From DATMRS01 sp035566015 (GTDB taxonomy: Bacteria > Pseudomonadota > Alphaproteobacteria > Sphingomonadales > Sphingomonadaceae), in NCBI GenBank assembly GCA_035566015.1, contig DATMRS010000008.1:1-64000 (forward strand): a stretch of 64,000 nt of DNA, read 5' to 3'. Below, one piece after another: positions 1 through 9,786 of the stretch. How positions within the stretch are numbered: position 1 is the first letter of the stretch; every line of letters starts with the position of its first letter. The notes beneath the pieces were generated by a model. The model did not search any database and was not told the DNA's origin. It worked only from the letters and a program-made list of their open reading frames with translations. A program made the position numbers and the translations under genes.

Positions 1-701
1 CTGGCGACGGCGGGGCGGGCGGTGACCCGGTCGCGCCATTCAACGAGGCGCGGCGCGCGCCCGGCGATGTTCATCTCGGGGAACATCCGCTCGACCATCA
101 TCCCGCAATGCGCATAGAAATTGATGTCGGCGAGCGTGTACATCTCGCCCGCAAGCCACGGCGTCTTGCCCAGTTGCGCCTCGACCTTGTCGACCGCCAC
201 CTCGATCTTGCGCGTGGCATTGGCAAGATCGGCTTCCGAAAAGCCCGAGCGCGCCGTCTTCCACTTCTCGCGCTGCTCGTGGAGCGGAATGCGCTCGACC
301 AGCTTCTCGAACTCGCCCGTGTCGATGCCGCGCGCGATCACCCCCACCATCCGGTGCCAGCCGTGCATCGAGACGAAGTTCATCACATGCTCGTCGACGA
401 ACTTGTTCCACCAGCGCATCCGTGCCTTGCCCACCGGATCGGCCGGGCGCAAAGCCGGCGTGTCGGGAAAGGCGTCCTCATAATATTCGTTGATCACGCT
501 CGTCTGCGTGATGATCGTCCCGTCATGGTCGAGCACCGGCACCTGCCCGTCGGGATTGAGCGCCACGAACCACGGCTCATGCTGCTCGAACTTGTGCAGG
601 TCGACATAGACGCTCTCATAATCGAGCCCCTTCTCAACCAGCGGAATCATGCTCTTCAGCGAATTGGCAACAGGTTCGGCATGATAATATTTCAGCGTCA
701 T
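1..701 (-). CDS. LigF-like glutathione S-transferase, 3' end cut by window edge
   Basis: The minus-strand frame opens at ATG 699-701 and runs off the window after 233 codons. The SD GGAGAG lies 8 nt upstream. The N-terminus (MTLKYYHAEPVANSLKS, then KFEQHEPWF, NPDGQVPVLDHDG and LRPADP) is a thioredoxin-fold GST domain of about 80 residues followed by an alpha-helical C-terminal domain. From memory, these blocks follow LigF, the glutathione-dependent beta-etherase of Sphingobium lignin degradation, including the Asn13-Ser14 pair near the glutathione site. The substrate is not proven; other sphingomonad GSTs of this subfamily have unknown roles. GST family is sure; the LigF link is an inference. 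Confidence 0.85.
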   Translation of the reverse strand, partial: MTLKYYHAEPVANSLKSMIPLVEKGLDYESVYVDLHKFEQHEPWFVALNPDGQVPVLDHDGTIITQTSVINEYYEDAFPDTPALRPADPVGKARMRWWNKFVDEHVMNFVSMHGWHRMVGVIARGIDTGEFEKLVERIPLHEQREKWKTARSGFSEADLANATRKIEVAVDKVEAQLGKTPWLAGEMYTLADINFYAHCGMMVERMFPEMNIAGRAPRLVEWRDRVTARPAVA

Positions 702-835
702 TTCGGAAGCTCTCCGCCAGGCCGTTCTGCCTGTCGCCTAGCCTGCTTCGGTCCGCATTCCCCCACCCGGGGCGAAGCGAAGCGGGGCGGAAGGAGAAGC
801 CCGGAGGCGCGAGGGAAGATGAAGCCTAACTTCAT

Positions 836-928
836 CGTCATTCCCGCGAAGGCGGGAATCCATAAACGCCACGGTACGTCCTATTGCGGGGACAGTGCCT
901 CTGGATTCCCGCTTTCGCGGGAATGACG
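836..928. repeat. REP-like inverted-repeat unit R1
   Basis: The left arm begins CGTCATTCCCGCGAAGGCGG and the right arm (902-928) is its near-perfect reverse complement, ending GGGAATGACG. About 38 bases separate the arms. Each arm is itself a small palindrome (CCCGCGAAGGCGGG). The same arm type is found at 60821-60913. This is a dispersed extragenic palindromic or MITE-like element. Confidence 0.85.
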
Positions 929-963
929 GATAGCGAGGGAGCGGCGGGGGCCACACCTTCTCC

Positions 964-1052
964 CGTCACCCCGGCGAAAGTCGGGGCCCATGGACTCGGC
1001 TCGCTTCCTCGCCGATCGACTCGATGGATTCCGGCTTTCGCCCCGAATGACG
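964..1052. repeat. REP-like inverted-repeat unit R2 (second subtype)
   Basis: The left arm CGTCACCCCGGCGAAAGTCG and the right arm (1024-1052), containing GGATTCCGGCTTTCGCCCCG, are imperfect inverted repeats. The interior contains CATGGACTCGGCTCGC, and its reverse complement resembles the interior of the unit at 63926-64000. R2 and that unit therefore form a subtype distinct from R1 and the fliP-associated unit. Confidence 0.75.
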
Positions 1053-1138
1053 GCGCAGAGGACGATTATCGAAGCCGGAAGCGCCCTTCCCATCCCCACG
1101 CGAGGGAAGGGCGATTCCGGCTGATCGACAGGTGGCGC

Positions 1139-1660
1139 CTAGTTGAGCAGCACCGTCACCGCGCGACGGTTCTGCGCCCAGGCGCTCTCGTCGTCGCCCG
1201 GCACCGCGGGCCGCTCCTTGCCGTAGCTCACCACCGTGATGCGCGACGGATCGACGCCGGCGCTCACCAGATAGTTTTTCGCGGCATTGGCGCGCCGCTC
1301 GCCGAGCGCAAGGTTATATTCGCGGGTGCCCCGCTCGTCGCAATGGCCCTCGACGGTGATGCGGACGTTCGAATATTGGCGCAGCCACGCGGCCTGCTTG
1401 TCGAGCGTGGCGCGATCCTCGTCGTCTATGTCATATTGATCGGTGCCGAAGAACACGCGGTCGGAGCCGGCCTGCTGGAGGAAATCCTCCTTCGATCCGG
1501 GCACCGCGCCCTGCTGGACATTGCCCGTCTCGGCCGGCGGGGGCGCTTCGCTGGGCTGCTGCACGGGTGGCGGCGGCAGTTCGGCCGGCGGCTTTTTCGA
1601 GCAAGCCGTGGTCGCGAGCAATGCCGCGACGAAGCTGAGGGTCAATCCGGTATGGCGCAT
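1139..1660 (-). CDS. pal: peptidoglycan-associated lipoprotein Pal
   Basis: This 173-residue protein is the outer-membrane anchor of the Tol-Pal system that constricts the envelope at division. The N-terminus MRHTGLTLSFVAALLATTAC is a lipoprotein signal ending at Cys20, followed by a proline-rich tether. The OmpA-like peptidoglycan-binding domain fills the C-terminal half (GTDQYDID, VEGHCDERGTREYN, GERRANAAKNYL). I start at ATG 1658-1660 because it begins the lipoprotein signal; an upstream in-frame extension has no signal sequence. It lies 64 nt after tolB and ends the tol gene run. Confidence 0.96.
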   Translation of the reverse strand: MRHTGLTLSFVAALLATTACSKKPPAELPPPPVQQPSEAPPPAETGNVQQGAVPGSKEDFLQQAGSDRVFFGTDQYDIDDEDRATLDKQAAWLRQYSNVRITVEGHCDERGTREYNLALGERRANAAKNYLVSAGVDPSRITVVSYGKERPAVPGDDESAWAQNRRAVTVLLN

Positions 1661-1724
1661 CTTATCTTCTCCTGTCTGTCGCGGCCCGCCCTGCCGCACT
1701 CGGTCCCCGGCGGAAAAACTCATA

Positions 1725-3062
1725 TCAGGGCAGTAACGGTCCCCAGGCCGGATCGGATCCATCGAGCGGGGTGGGCACGCGCCGCTCGTTCACGCCGGTC
1801 AGGTCCACCGACCAGAGATCGGCCTTGCCCGATCCCTGCGCCGTCCTGAAGAACATGATGACGCGGCCGTTTGGCGACCATGTCGGCCCCTCGTCCTGCC
1901 ACGCGTCGGTCAGCAATTTCTCGCCGCTGCCGTCGGGCGCCATCACGCCGATGCGGAATTTGCCGGCGATATGGGTGAAGGCGATGAGGTCGCCGCGCGG
2001 GCTCCAGACCGGCGTCGCATAACGGCCGCCGCCGAAGCTGATGCGATGCTGGTTCGATCCGTCGGCATTCATCACATAGAGTTGCTGCCCGCCCGAACGA
2101 TCGCTTTCGAACACGATTTTCGATCCGTCGGGCGAATAGCTGCCGGCGGTATCGATGCCCGGTCCGTTGGTGAGCCGCACGGGGCGGCCGCCGCTCGCCG
2201 GCACGCGATAGATGTCGGTGTTGCCGTTCACCGCCATCGAGAAGATGATATAGCGGCCGTCAGGCGAAAAACGCGGCGCGAACGTCATGTTCGGTTCGTT
2301 CACCACCAGCCGTTGATGGCCCGAGCCGATGTCGTAGACATAGACGCGCGGCTGATTGTTCACGTAGGACATGTAGGTGATCGTTTGCTGATTGGGCGCG
2401 AAGCGGGGCGTCAGCACGATCGACTGGCCGTTGGTGATGAAACGGTGGTTGGCGCCGTCCTGATCCATGATCGCGAGCCGCTTGATCCGCTTCGTGCGCG
2501 GCCCGGTTTCGGAGACGTAGATGACGCGGCTGTCGAAATAGGGGCCTTCGCCGGTCAGCCGTGAATAGACGGTGTCGGCGCATTTGTGCGCGGCGCGGCG
2601 CCAGTTGGCGGGGGTGACGATGAAGCCCTGGCGCGTCATCTCCTGCCCCGCGAACACGTCGTAGAGATAGCAGCCGACCGTCAGCGTGCCGTCGCCATTC
2701 GCCTGGACGAAGCCCTGGACGAGCGCCTGCGCGCCCGTCACCGTCCATTTGGAAAAATCGGGCGCCGTCACCTGCGCGAAGCCGACGGGAGCCAGCGCAT
2801 TCTTGGGCAGCGGCGAGAAGAGGCCGCTATTCTTGAGGTCCGCCGTCACCACATCGGCCACCCGCCCGCCGAGCGAGGCGGTGTCGCCCGCGGCGGTGGA
2901 GACGGTGGCGGGCGTGGGCATCGCCGGGATCGCGATCGGCATCGGCTGCGATATGCCGCCGGTGATGTCGACACGGATTGGCGCCTGCGCCATCGCCGGC
3001 ACGGCCGCCGCCACTGCGGCGAGCGCGCTGGACGCCAGAGCGAGAAGAACGGCAGGCTTCAT
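1725..3062 (-). CDS. tolB: Tol-Pal system beta-propeller protein TolB
   Basis: This is a periplasmic partner of Pal, 445 residues. A Sec signal (MKPAVLLALASSALAAVAAA, cleaved near AMAQA) is followed by the N-terminal TolB domain (VADLKNSGLF-type motif, GFAQVTAPDFSKW) and then a six-bladed beta-propeller. The propeller shows repeated SPDG/NPDG-type turns such as APRFSPDGRYIIFSM, GSYSPDGSKIVFESDR and PTWSPNGRVIMFF. ATG 3060-3062 is preceded by GGAGAG at good spacing, and the upstream 48-codon extension is discarded. tolA ends 88 nt upstream. Confidence 0.97.
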   Translation of the reverse strand: MKPAVLLALASSALAAVAAAVPAMAQAPIRVDITGGISQPMPIAIPAMPTPATVSTAAGDTASLGGRVADVVTADLKNSGLFSPLPKNALAPVGFAQVTAPDFSKWTVTGAQALVQGFVQANGDGTLTVGCYLYDVFAGQEMTRQGFIVTPANWRRAAHKCADTVYSRLTGEGPYFDSRVIYVSETGPRTKRIKRLAIMDQDGANHRFITNGQSIVLTPRFAPNQQTITYMSYVNNQPRVYVYDIGSGHQRLVVNEPNMTFAPRFSPDGRYIIFSMAVNGNTDIYRVPASGGRPVRLTNGPGIDTAGSYSPDGSKIVFESDRSGGQQLYVMNADGSNQHRISFGGGRYATPVWSPRGDLIAFTHIAGKFRIGVMAPDGSGEKLLTDAWQDEGPTWSPNGRVIMFFRTAQGSGKADLWSVDLTGVNERRVPTPLDGSDPAWGPLLP

Positions 3063-3150
3063 CAGTCTCTCCACTTTACGCAAGGTGCCGTTTCGGGGGC
3101 GATCATGCAACCACCGTGACGGCAGGCCAACCGGCCCGGGGCTTCCACGA

Positions 3151-4004
3151 TCATCCCATCGTTCCGGGCGTGAACACGAACTGGATATTGGACCAGCCGC
3201 CCTCATACAGTTCGGCCGGCAGCTTGAGCGGGGCGCAGCGCAGCACCGCGCGGCGCGCGACCTCGGCGATCTGGCGGCGATAGCCCTCGTTCGCGGGCGT
3301 CACCCCCGTCTGCTCGGCGATCGCGGGCGTCCCCGCGACCGATCCGTCGCGATTGAAATGCAGATCGAGCACGGTCACGATCTCCATAGCCGACGTGCCC
3401 TGCAATGCGCCCAGCGTGTAGCAGGGCTGAATCTGGCGCTTGATCGCGGCGGCGAGGCCGGCCATCGCCTGCGCGCTCACCGTCGCGGCACGCGGGGTCT
3501 TGCCCTTGCCTTCGGTTTTGTCCGCCGTGATGCCCTTCAGGAAATCGGGGCCGAGGCGGGAGCCCTTGGCCTTTTCCGGTTCGGCCTTCTCTGCCTTCGC
3601 CTCGGGCTTCTCGCGATCGGGGCGGCGGCGCGGCTCCTTCTTCTCGGCCGGCTTGGCGGGAGACGCCTTCTCCGCAGGCGCGGGCTTCGCTTCCGGCTTC
3701 GGCGCGGGGGCCGGCCTGGGCGGTTCGGGTTTCGGCTCGGGCTTGGGCGGCGCCGGGGTGGGCTCCGGCTCGGGCGCGCTCGTCTCCTCGGGCTTGCCTA
3801 CCTCGGGCGCTTCCGATTCCGCCGGCGGCTCGACCGCGGCCTTGGGCGCGGCGGACTTGAGCCCGATCTCGTCGACGAACTGCACGTCGATCGGCTCGCT
3901 CTGCGGCAGCTTCGCGGTCGAGACGAGGCCGAGCGACAGCATCGCGAACAACGCGACATGGCCGATGACGGCCACGGCCAATGCGTTGCGCTCGATGCGG
4001 TCCA

Positions 4005-4005
<1 letters not shown>
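3151..4005 (-). CDS. tolA: TolA envelope-spanning energy transducer
   Basis: This 284-residue inner-membrane protein connects TolQR to TolB/Pal. One N-terminal membrane anchor (about residues 8-30, LAVAVIGHVALFAMLSLGLV) is followed by an about 130-residue linker rich in Pro, Glu, Lys and Ala. The globular C-terminal domain (IKRQIQPCYTLGAL, LHFNRDGSVAGTP, VLRCAPLKLP, WSNIQFVFTP) is the TonB/TolA-C type. The linker is far richer in proline than the alanine/lysine helix of E. coli TolA. Its ATG overlaps the tolR stop (ATGA), so the two are translationally coupled. Confidence 0.93.
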
Positions 4006-4439
<434 letters not shown>

Positions 4440-4467
4440 CAGCGGCCCCCTTTCTCCAGATCGGGCC

Positions 4468-5162
<695 letters not shown>

Positions 5163-5163
<1 letters not shown>

Positions 5164-5624
5164 TATGACGCGCTATTCCCTTTTATCCGCTCGAATTTCG
5201 TGACCCAGTCGCGCGGTTGTCGGCGGGGCCGGCCGTCAGGCGCGACGAAGGCCACGGTGATCTCCGCGTCGCTCACTATCTCTTCACCGCGCCTGACTCG
5301 TTGATGAATGACACAGGATGCCGCACGAACTTCGCGGACCGTGCTGACAACGAGAAGCGCGTCATCAAGTTTCGCGGGGCGCAGATATCGTATGGTCATG
5401 CCGGCGACGGCATAGGCGCCTTCGCCCGCCTCATGCGCCGCGCGCTGGTCGATCCCGGCGCAGCGCAGCATGTCGCTGCGCGCCCGTTCCATGAAGCGAA
5501 GATGATTGGCGTGATAGACGATGCCGGTGAGGTCGGTGTCCTCGAAATAGACGCGCACCGGGAAACGATGCTCTCCGGCGACGAAGCGGCCCTGCTGGGG
5601 CTGATCGATGCTGTCCTGCGCCAT
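5163..5624 (-). CDS. ybgC: Tol-Pal-associated acyl-CoA thioesterase YbgC
   Basis: This 153-residue hotdog-fold thioesterase, 4-hydroxybenzoyl-CoA thioesterase family, is the first gene of the tol cluster. The active-site block VYFEDTDLTGIVYHANHLRF contains the catalytic Asp and the following Tyr-His. I start at ATG 5622-5624 (MAQDSIDQPQ); the longer frame would need a TTG at 5660. Its substrate here is unknown; YbgC proteins act on acyl-CoA or acyl-ACP linked to phospholipid metabolism. It overlaps tolQ and begins 49 nt after ruvB. Confidence 0.92.
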
Positions 5625-5673
5625 GCCCTTCCGGGATAGCGGCTGCGCGCGGCGAGACAAGCCCGCGCCGGCG

Positions 5674-6702
5674 CTATTTGGCGTCGAACAGCCCCGCCTG
5701 CCCGCCCTCAGGCAGGGGCAGACCCAGATGCGTCCAGCCGCGCCCGTTGAGGCAGCGCCCCCGCGCGGTGCGCGCGATCAGGCCGAGCTGGATGAGGTAG
5801 GGCTCGATCACCTCCTCGATCGTGTCGCGCGGCTCCGACAGGCCGGCGGCCAGCGTCTCCACTCCCACCGGGCCGCCGCGATAGATGTCGGCGATCATGT
5901 GGAGATAGCGTCGGTCCATCGCGTCGAGGCCAAGCGCATCGACCTCCAGACGGGTCAACGCCGTGTCGGCGACGGTGCGGTCCACCGTCGCCGCGCCCGC
6001 GACATCGGCGAAATCGCGCACGCGGCGGAGCAGCCGGCCGGCGATGCGCGGCGTGCCCCGCGCGCGGCGCGCGATCTCCGCCGCGCCGTCGGGGGCGATG
6101 GCGAGGCCCAGCAGGCCGGCGGCGCGGCGGACGACGCTTTCCAGCTCCTCCACCGTATAGAATTGCAGGCGGACGGGTATGCCGAACCGATCGCGCAGCG
6201 GCGTGGTGATGAGGCCCTGCCGCGTCGTCGCGCCCACTAGCGTGAAGCGCGGCAGATCGATGCGGACGGAGCGCGCCGACGGCCCCTCGCCGATCATCAG
6301 ATCGAGCGCGCGATCCTCCATCGCGGGATAGAGCACCTCCTCCACGGCGGGATTGAGGCGGTGAATCTCATCGATGAAGAGGACGTCGCCATCCTCCAGA
6401 TTGGTGAGCAGCGCCGCGAGATCGCCCGATTTGGCGATGACGGGGCCGGAGGTGGCGCGAAAGCCCACGCCCATCTCGCGCGCGATGATCTGGGCGAGCG
6501 TCGTCTTGCCGAGGCCGGGCGGCCCGAAGAAAAGGACGTGATCGAGTGCATCGCCGCGCCCGCGCGCGGCCTCGATGAAGATGCGCAGATTGTCGCGGGC
6601 GGCCTTCTGCCCGACGAACTCGTCGAGCGATCTGGGGCGCAAGGCCGCATCGATATCCTCGGGGCGGCGGCCGGACGTCAGGAGGCGGTCGGTGTCGGTC
6701 AT
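5674..6702 (-). CDS. ruvB: Holliday junction branch-migration ATPase RuvB
   Basis: This 342-residue AAA+ motor forms hexameric rings on RuvA-bound Holliday junctions. Walker A is GPPGLGKTT (60-68), Walker B is LFIDEIH, and sensor 1 is in LVGATTRQGLITTPLRDRFG. The C-terminal winged helix is complete (RGWTHLGLPLP). Length is usual. It follows ruvC and ruvA but is separated from ruvA by the RcnB-like gene. ybgC begins 49 nt downstream, so ruvB may be read through into the tol genes. Confidence 0.98.
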   Translation of the reverse strand: MTDTDRLLTSGRRPEDIDAALRPRSLDEFVGQKAARDNLRIFIEAARGRGDALDHVLFFGPPGLGKTTLAQIIAREMGVGFRATSGPVIAKSGDLAALLTNLEDGDVLFIDEIHRLNPAVEEVLYPAMEDRALDLMIGEGPSARSVRIDLPRFTLVGATTRQGLITTPLRDRFGIPVRLQFYTVEELESVVRRAAGLLGLAIAPDGAAEIARRARGTPRIAGRLLRRVRDFADVAGAATVDRTVADTALTRLEVDALGLDAMDRRYLHMIADIYRGGPVGVETLAAGLSEPRDTIEEVIEPYLIQLGLIARTARGRCLNGRGWTHLGLPLPEGGQAGLFDAK

Positions 6703-6769
6703 GCAGGGTATGTTCCCTACCCGTTCACCGACCCTCCTGTCGAGCGGCCATGCCGCCTGCCGGCTCCGC

Positions 6770-7354
6770 TCAGTAGAAGGCCCGGTAAATCACGTCGACG
6801 ATGCGCCGGGTGCGGATATCGACCAGCAGCAGATCAGGCCCATAGCGAACCCAGCGATAGCCCCGCGGCGGCGGCCCCACGCCGAGCGCGGCATAATTGT
6901 CATAATAATAGCGCGAGGCGAGGAAGAGGCTCGGTAGCAGCAGGCCGATCGACCAGCGGCGATAGCGATAGCCGTGCGGATAGTGGAAGGCGGGGGCGTG
7001 GATCGGCCGGAAATTGGGCGGACGCCCCGCGCCTGGACGGTGCGGCGGCCGTGGCCGCGTCGGATTCGGGCGGAGGCCCGGCGGGCGCGTCGGGCCGGGA
7101 CGTGGCGGCTGGATTTCGGGCCGGCCGGGATTAGGACGTGGCGGATTGGGTCGCGAAGGATTCGGCCTGCCCGGATTGGGACGCGACGGCTGCGGCCGCC
7201 CGGTGCCGGGCCGGTTGCCATGGCCCGGCTGAACCGGCCTTTGCGCGCCGGGTGTCGGGCGCGTCGTCGGTGGAGGCTGGTTGGGCGTTTGCGCGGCGGA
7301 TAGCTCGGGCGCGAGCAGCAAAAGGGCGCTTGTGACGTAGAGAAGCCGTTTCAT
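6770..7354 (-). CDS. RcnB-like proline-rich exported protein
   Basis: This 194-residue protein has a Sec signal (MKRLLYVTSALLLLAPELSA). Residues 25-110 are a Pro/Arg/Gly/Asn-rich repeat with multiple RPNPGRP, RPNPSRP and RPNPPRP units. The C-terminal domain ends in RYGPDLLLVDIRTRRIVDVI, the pattern of the RcnB family (periplasmic, linked to nickel/cobalt homeostasis in E. coli). The metal role is not shown here. It sits between ruvA (85 nt upstream) and ruvB (67 nt downstream), an unusual interruption of ruvAB. I start at the ATG opening the signal peptide; the upstream extension is Arg-rich read-through. Confidence 0.8.
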   Translation of the reverse strand: MKRLLYVTSALLLLAPELSAAQTPNQPPPTTRPTPGAQRPVQPGHGNRPGTGRPQPSRPNPGRPNPSRPNPPRPNPGRPEIQPPRPGPTRPPGLRPNPTRPRPPHRPGAGRPPNFRPIHAPAFHYPHGYRYRRWSIGLLLPSLFLASRYYYDNYAALGVGPPPRGYRWVRYGPDLLLVDIRTRRIVDVIYRAFY

Positions 7355-7439
7355 GACCGCTCTCCTGGGTCGTTTGCCGTTGAAATTAAACTCGTTTCGA
7401 ACCGCCGACAACCGGATTCGACAACGCCGCCGAAACGGC

Positions 7440-8036
7440 TCAGCGCGCGGCTTTCCGGAGTGCGAGCCGGACGAGCGCATCGAGGCTCGCGTCTGCGCCC
7501 AGCTCCTCCTCCGCCGCCGCGACGGCCGCGTTCGCTTCCGCCGGGCGGAAGCCCAGATTGGCGAGGGCGGAGAGCGCGTCCGCCGTCGCGCCGCCGCGCG
7601 CCACCGGTGCCGCACCCGGGGGGGCGAGCGCCGCGCCGCCCGCTTTGTCCTTCAACTCGTTGACAATGCGCATCGCGAGCTTGGGGCCGACGCCGTTGGC
7701 GCGCGCGACCATCGCCTTGTCCCCGCTCGCCACCGCGCGATGCAGTTCGTTCGCGTCGAGCACCGACAGGATCGCCAGCGCGACGCGCCCGCCGACGCCC
7801 TGCACCGAGGTGAGCAGGCGAAACCAGTCGCGCTCCCCCGCCGATCCGAAGCCGAAAAGCGTGATCGCATCCTCGCGTACCTGCATCTCGGTGAACAGCA
7901 TCACCTGCCCGCCGACGGGGCCGAGCGCGCCCAGCGTGCGCGTCGACGCCTGCACCAGATAGCCGACGCCGCCGACGTCGATCACCGCCTGGTCGGCGGA
8001 CGTTTCGGCGAGGATGCCGGTCAGCCGCGCGATCAT
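7440..8036 (-). CDS. ruvA: Holliday junction binding protein RuvA
   Basis: This 198-residue protein forms tetramers that hold the four-way junction open for RuvB. The N-terminal OB fold starts MIARLTGILAET. The two helix-hairpin-helix motifs are LLTSVQGVGGRVALAILS and VARANGVGPKLAMRIVNELK. The C-terminal domain III that contacts RuvB (LGFRPAEANAAV) is intact after a flexible alanine-rich linker. Its ATG overlaps the ruvC stop (ATGA). Confidence 0.97.
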   Translation of the reverse strand: MIARLTGILAETSADQAVIDVGGVGYLVQASTRTLGALGPVGGQVMLFTEMQVREDAITLFGFGSAGERDWFRLLTSVQGVGGRVALAILSVLDANELHRAVASGDKAMVARANGVGPKLAMRIVNELKDKAGGAALAPPGAAPVARGGATADALSALANLGFRPAEANAAVAAAEEELGADASLDALVRLALRKAAR

Positions 8037-8533
8037 GTCGCCGTTGCCCCGCGAATCGCGCGCGCGCTGGCGAGGTGGTGGGCATGGGTGATCGCGACAG
8101 CGAGCGCATCGGCGGCGTCCGCGCCCGCGATCTTCGCGCCGGGCAGGAGCCGCGCGACCATCGCATGCACCTGCTTCTTCTCCGCGCCGCCAGTGCCGAC
8201 CACCGCCTTCTTGACGAGTCGCGCCGCATATTCGCCGACGGGGATGCCGACACGCGCGGCGGCGAGCAGGACGGCGCCGCGCGCCTGCCCCAGCTTCAGC
8301 GTCGATTGCGGATTGCTGTTCACGAACACCTCCTCGACCGCGACGCCGTCGGGCCGGTGCGCGAGCAGCAGATCGGCGAGCCCATCGTGGAGAATGAGGA
8401 GCCGCGCGGCGAGCGGCAGCGCGCTGTCGGTATGAATCTGGCCGTTGGCGACGTGCGAGAGGCGGTTTCCGTCGGCCGCGATCACGCCCCAGCCGGTGGT
8501 GCCAAGACCGGGATCGAGGCCGAACAGGATCAT
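8033..8533 (-). CDS. ruvC: crossover junction endonuclease RuvC
   Basis: This 166-residue resolvase has an RNase H-like fold. The four acidic catalytic positions are visible: Asp7 in GLDPG, Glu67/68 in VAVEEVF, and Asp139 and Asp142 in AGADAADALA. It cuts junctions processed by RuvAB. It begins 96 nt after yebC, the common yebC-ruvC-ruvA-ruvB order, and overlaps ruvA by 4 nt. Confidence 0.97.
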   Translation of the reverse strand: MILFGLDPGLGTTGWGVIAADGNRLSHVANGQIHTDSALPLAARLLILHDGLADLLLAHRPDGVAVEEVFVNSNPQSTLKLGQARGAVLLAAARVGIPVGEYAARLVKKAVVGTGGAEKKQVHAMVARLLPGAKIAGADAADALAVAITHAHHLASARAIRGATAT

Positions 8534-8629
8534 GGGGCGCGGCTTTCGGCGGGTCGTTTTGTTACGATGGCTTTGGAATTCTGCATGCCCCCACCCTCAC
8601 CCCTCCCCTGAAGGGGGGGCTTTTTTTGA

Positions 8630-9373
8630 TTAGCCGAGGCGTTCCATCACCTCGTCCGCCACGTCATAATTGCCCCAGACGGTCTGGACGTCGTCGTCAT
8701 CCTCCAGCGCGTCGATCAGCTTGAAGAGCTTGCCCGCCTCCTCCTCGCCGACCTCGACCGTGGTCTGCGGACGCCAGGCGAGCTTCGCGCCTTCCGCCTC
8801 GCCCAGCGTCGCTTCCAGCGCGCGGGCCACCTCGTGCAGGCTGTCGACCGGCGTCCAGATCTCATGCCCGTCGTCGGACGAGGACACGTCCTCCGCCCCT
8901 GCTTCGAGCGCGGCTTCGAACACGGTGTCGGCATCGCCCGCGCTTGCCGGATAGGTGATGAGGCCCATCCGTTCGAAGCCGTGGCTCACCGATCCGCTCG
9001 CGCCGAGATTGCCGCCGTTCTTGGAAACGGCGGTGCGCACGTTGGTGGCGGTGCGGTTGCGATTGTCGGTCAGCGTCTCGATGATGAGGCTCACCCCGCC
9101 GGGGCCGAAGCCTTCGTAGCGGATTTCCTCATAATCGCTGCCGTCGCCCGCCGATCCCTTGTTGATCGCGCGTTCGATATTGTCCTTGGGCATGCCGCCG
9201 GCGCGCGCGGCGAGCACCGCCGAGCGCAGCCGCGCGTTCATCGCCGGATCGGGCAGGCCCGACCGTGCCGCGACGGTGACTTCGCGGCTGAGCTTGGAAA
9301 AGAGCGCCGAGCGCTTTTTGTCCTGCGCGCCCTTGCGGCGCATGATCGTCTTGAACTTGGAATGGCCGGACAT
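8630..9373 (-). CDS. yebC: YebC/PmpR-family protein
   Basis: This 247-residue cytoplasmic protein starts with the family signature MSGHSKFKTIMRRKGAQDKK and contains RLRSAVLAARAGGMPKDNIE and YEGFGPGGVSLIIETLTDN. Members were described as transcriptional regulators, and more recent work ties the family to translation of proline-rich stretches. Which applies here cannot be read from sequence. The proline-rich protein encoded three genes downstream is a possible client, but only by speculation. Confidence 0.95.
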   Translation of the reverse strand: MSGHSKFKTIMRRKGAQDKKRSALFSKLSREVTVAARSGLPDPAMNARLRSAVLAARAGGMPKDNIERAINKGSAGDGSDYEEIRYEGFGPGGVSLIIETLTDNRNRTATNVRTAVSKNGGNLGASGSVSHGFERMGLITYPASAGDADTVFEAALEAGAEDVSSSDDGHEIWTPVDSLHEVARALEATLGEAEGAKLAWRPQTTVEVGEEEAGKLFKLIDALEDDDDVQTVWGNYDVADEVMERLG

Positions 9374-9461
9374 GTACGGCTTTTATCCTGTCGCAGTGGC
9401 GAAACGTCGCGCTCTCTCTACCCAGAGCGCCGCGACGCATCAACCGCGCCGCGGCCGCCCG

Positions 9462-9701
9462 TCAATCGAGCCCCAGCGCCGCCTTGTAGGTGTCGAGCAG
9501 CGCTTCGGCCTCGTCGCGGGCGTTCTTCTCCATCTTCCGCAGGCGGATGATGGCGCGCATCGTCTTGCTGTCGAAGCCCTGGCTCTTGGCTTCCAGATAG
9601 ACGTCGCGAATATCGTCGGCCATGCCCTTCTTTTCTTCCTCGAGCCGCTCGATACGCTCGATGAACAGCCTCAACTGATCGGCCGCGACATTATCTGACA
9701 T
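9462..9701 (-). CDS. gapR: GapR-family (DUF2312) nucleoid protein
   Basis: This 79-residue, highly charged, mostly helical protein (MSDNVAADQLRLFIERIERL and FDSKTMRAIIRLRKMEK) matches the alphaproteobacterial DUF2312 family. The Caulobacter member GapR encircles overtwisted DNA ahead of replication and transcription forks. Length and the conserved KGMADDIRDVYLEAKSQGFD region are typical. It lies 88 nt before yebC, with DUF1244 85 nt upstream. Confidence 0.93.
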   Translation of the reverse strand: MSDNVAADQLRLFIERIERLEEEKKGMADDIRDVYLEAKSQGFDSKTMRAIIRLRKMEKNARDEAEALLDTYKAALGLD

Positions 9702-9786
9702 GGATGATTCACTCCCTCGATGCGGTGCGCTGGGCGGCTGCGTCTAAGGGAGGATCGCGGATCGCTCAAGGGGAGGGAAGGGGCGT

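Larger units (their letters stand above)
702..1138. other. intergenic region GST-pal, gene-free, carries two REP-like units
   Basis: This 437-base stretch holds no gene I can support. Its main content is two paired inverted repeats (836-928 and 964-1052). The short frames across it encode the low-complexity peptides typical of translated REP elements (SREGGNP and SRLRGND types), so they are not counted as genes. The rest is GC-rich without a clear promoter. Confidence 0.7.

Noticed and set aside
836..1052. paired repeats as a CRISPR array
   Set aside because: Arms are inverted rather than direct, spacing is irregular and units differ; they are REP-like elements.
738..1099. short frames giving SREGGNP and SRLRGND peptides
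   Set aside because: These are translations of REP arms and have no RBS or conservation as proteins.
8588..8627. C-rich/G-rich hairpin with a T-run on the plus strand
   Set aside because: No plus-strand gene ends here, and on the minus strand the T-tract is on the wrong side for yebC.
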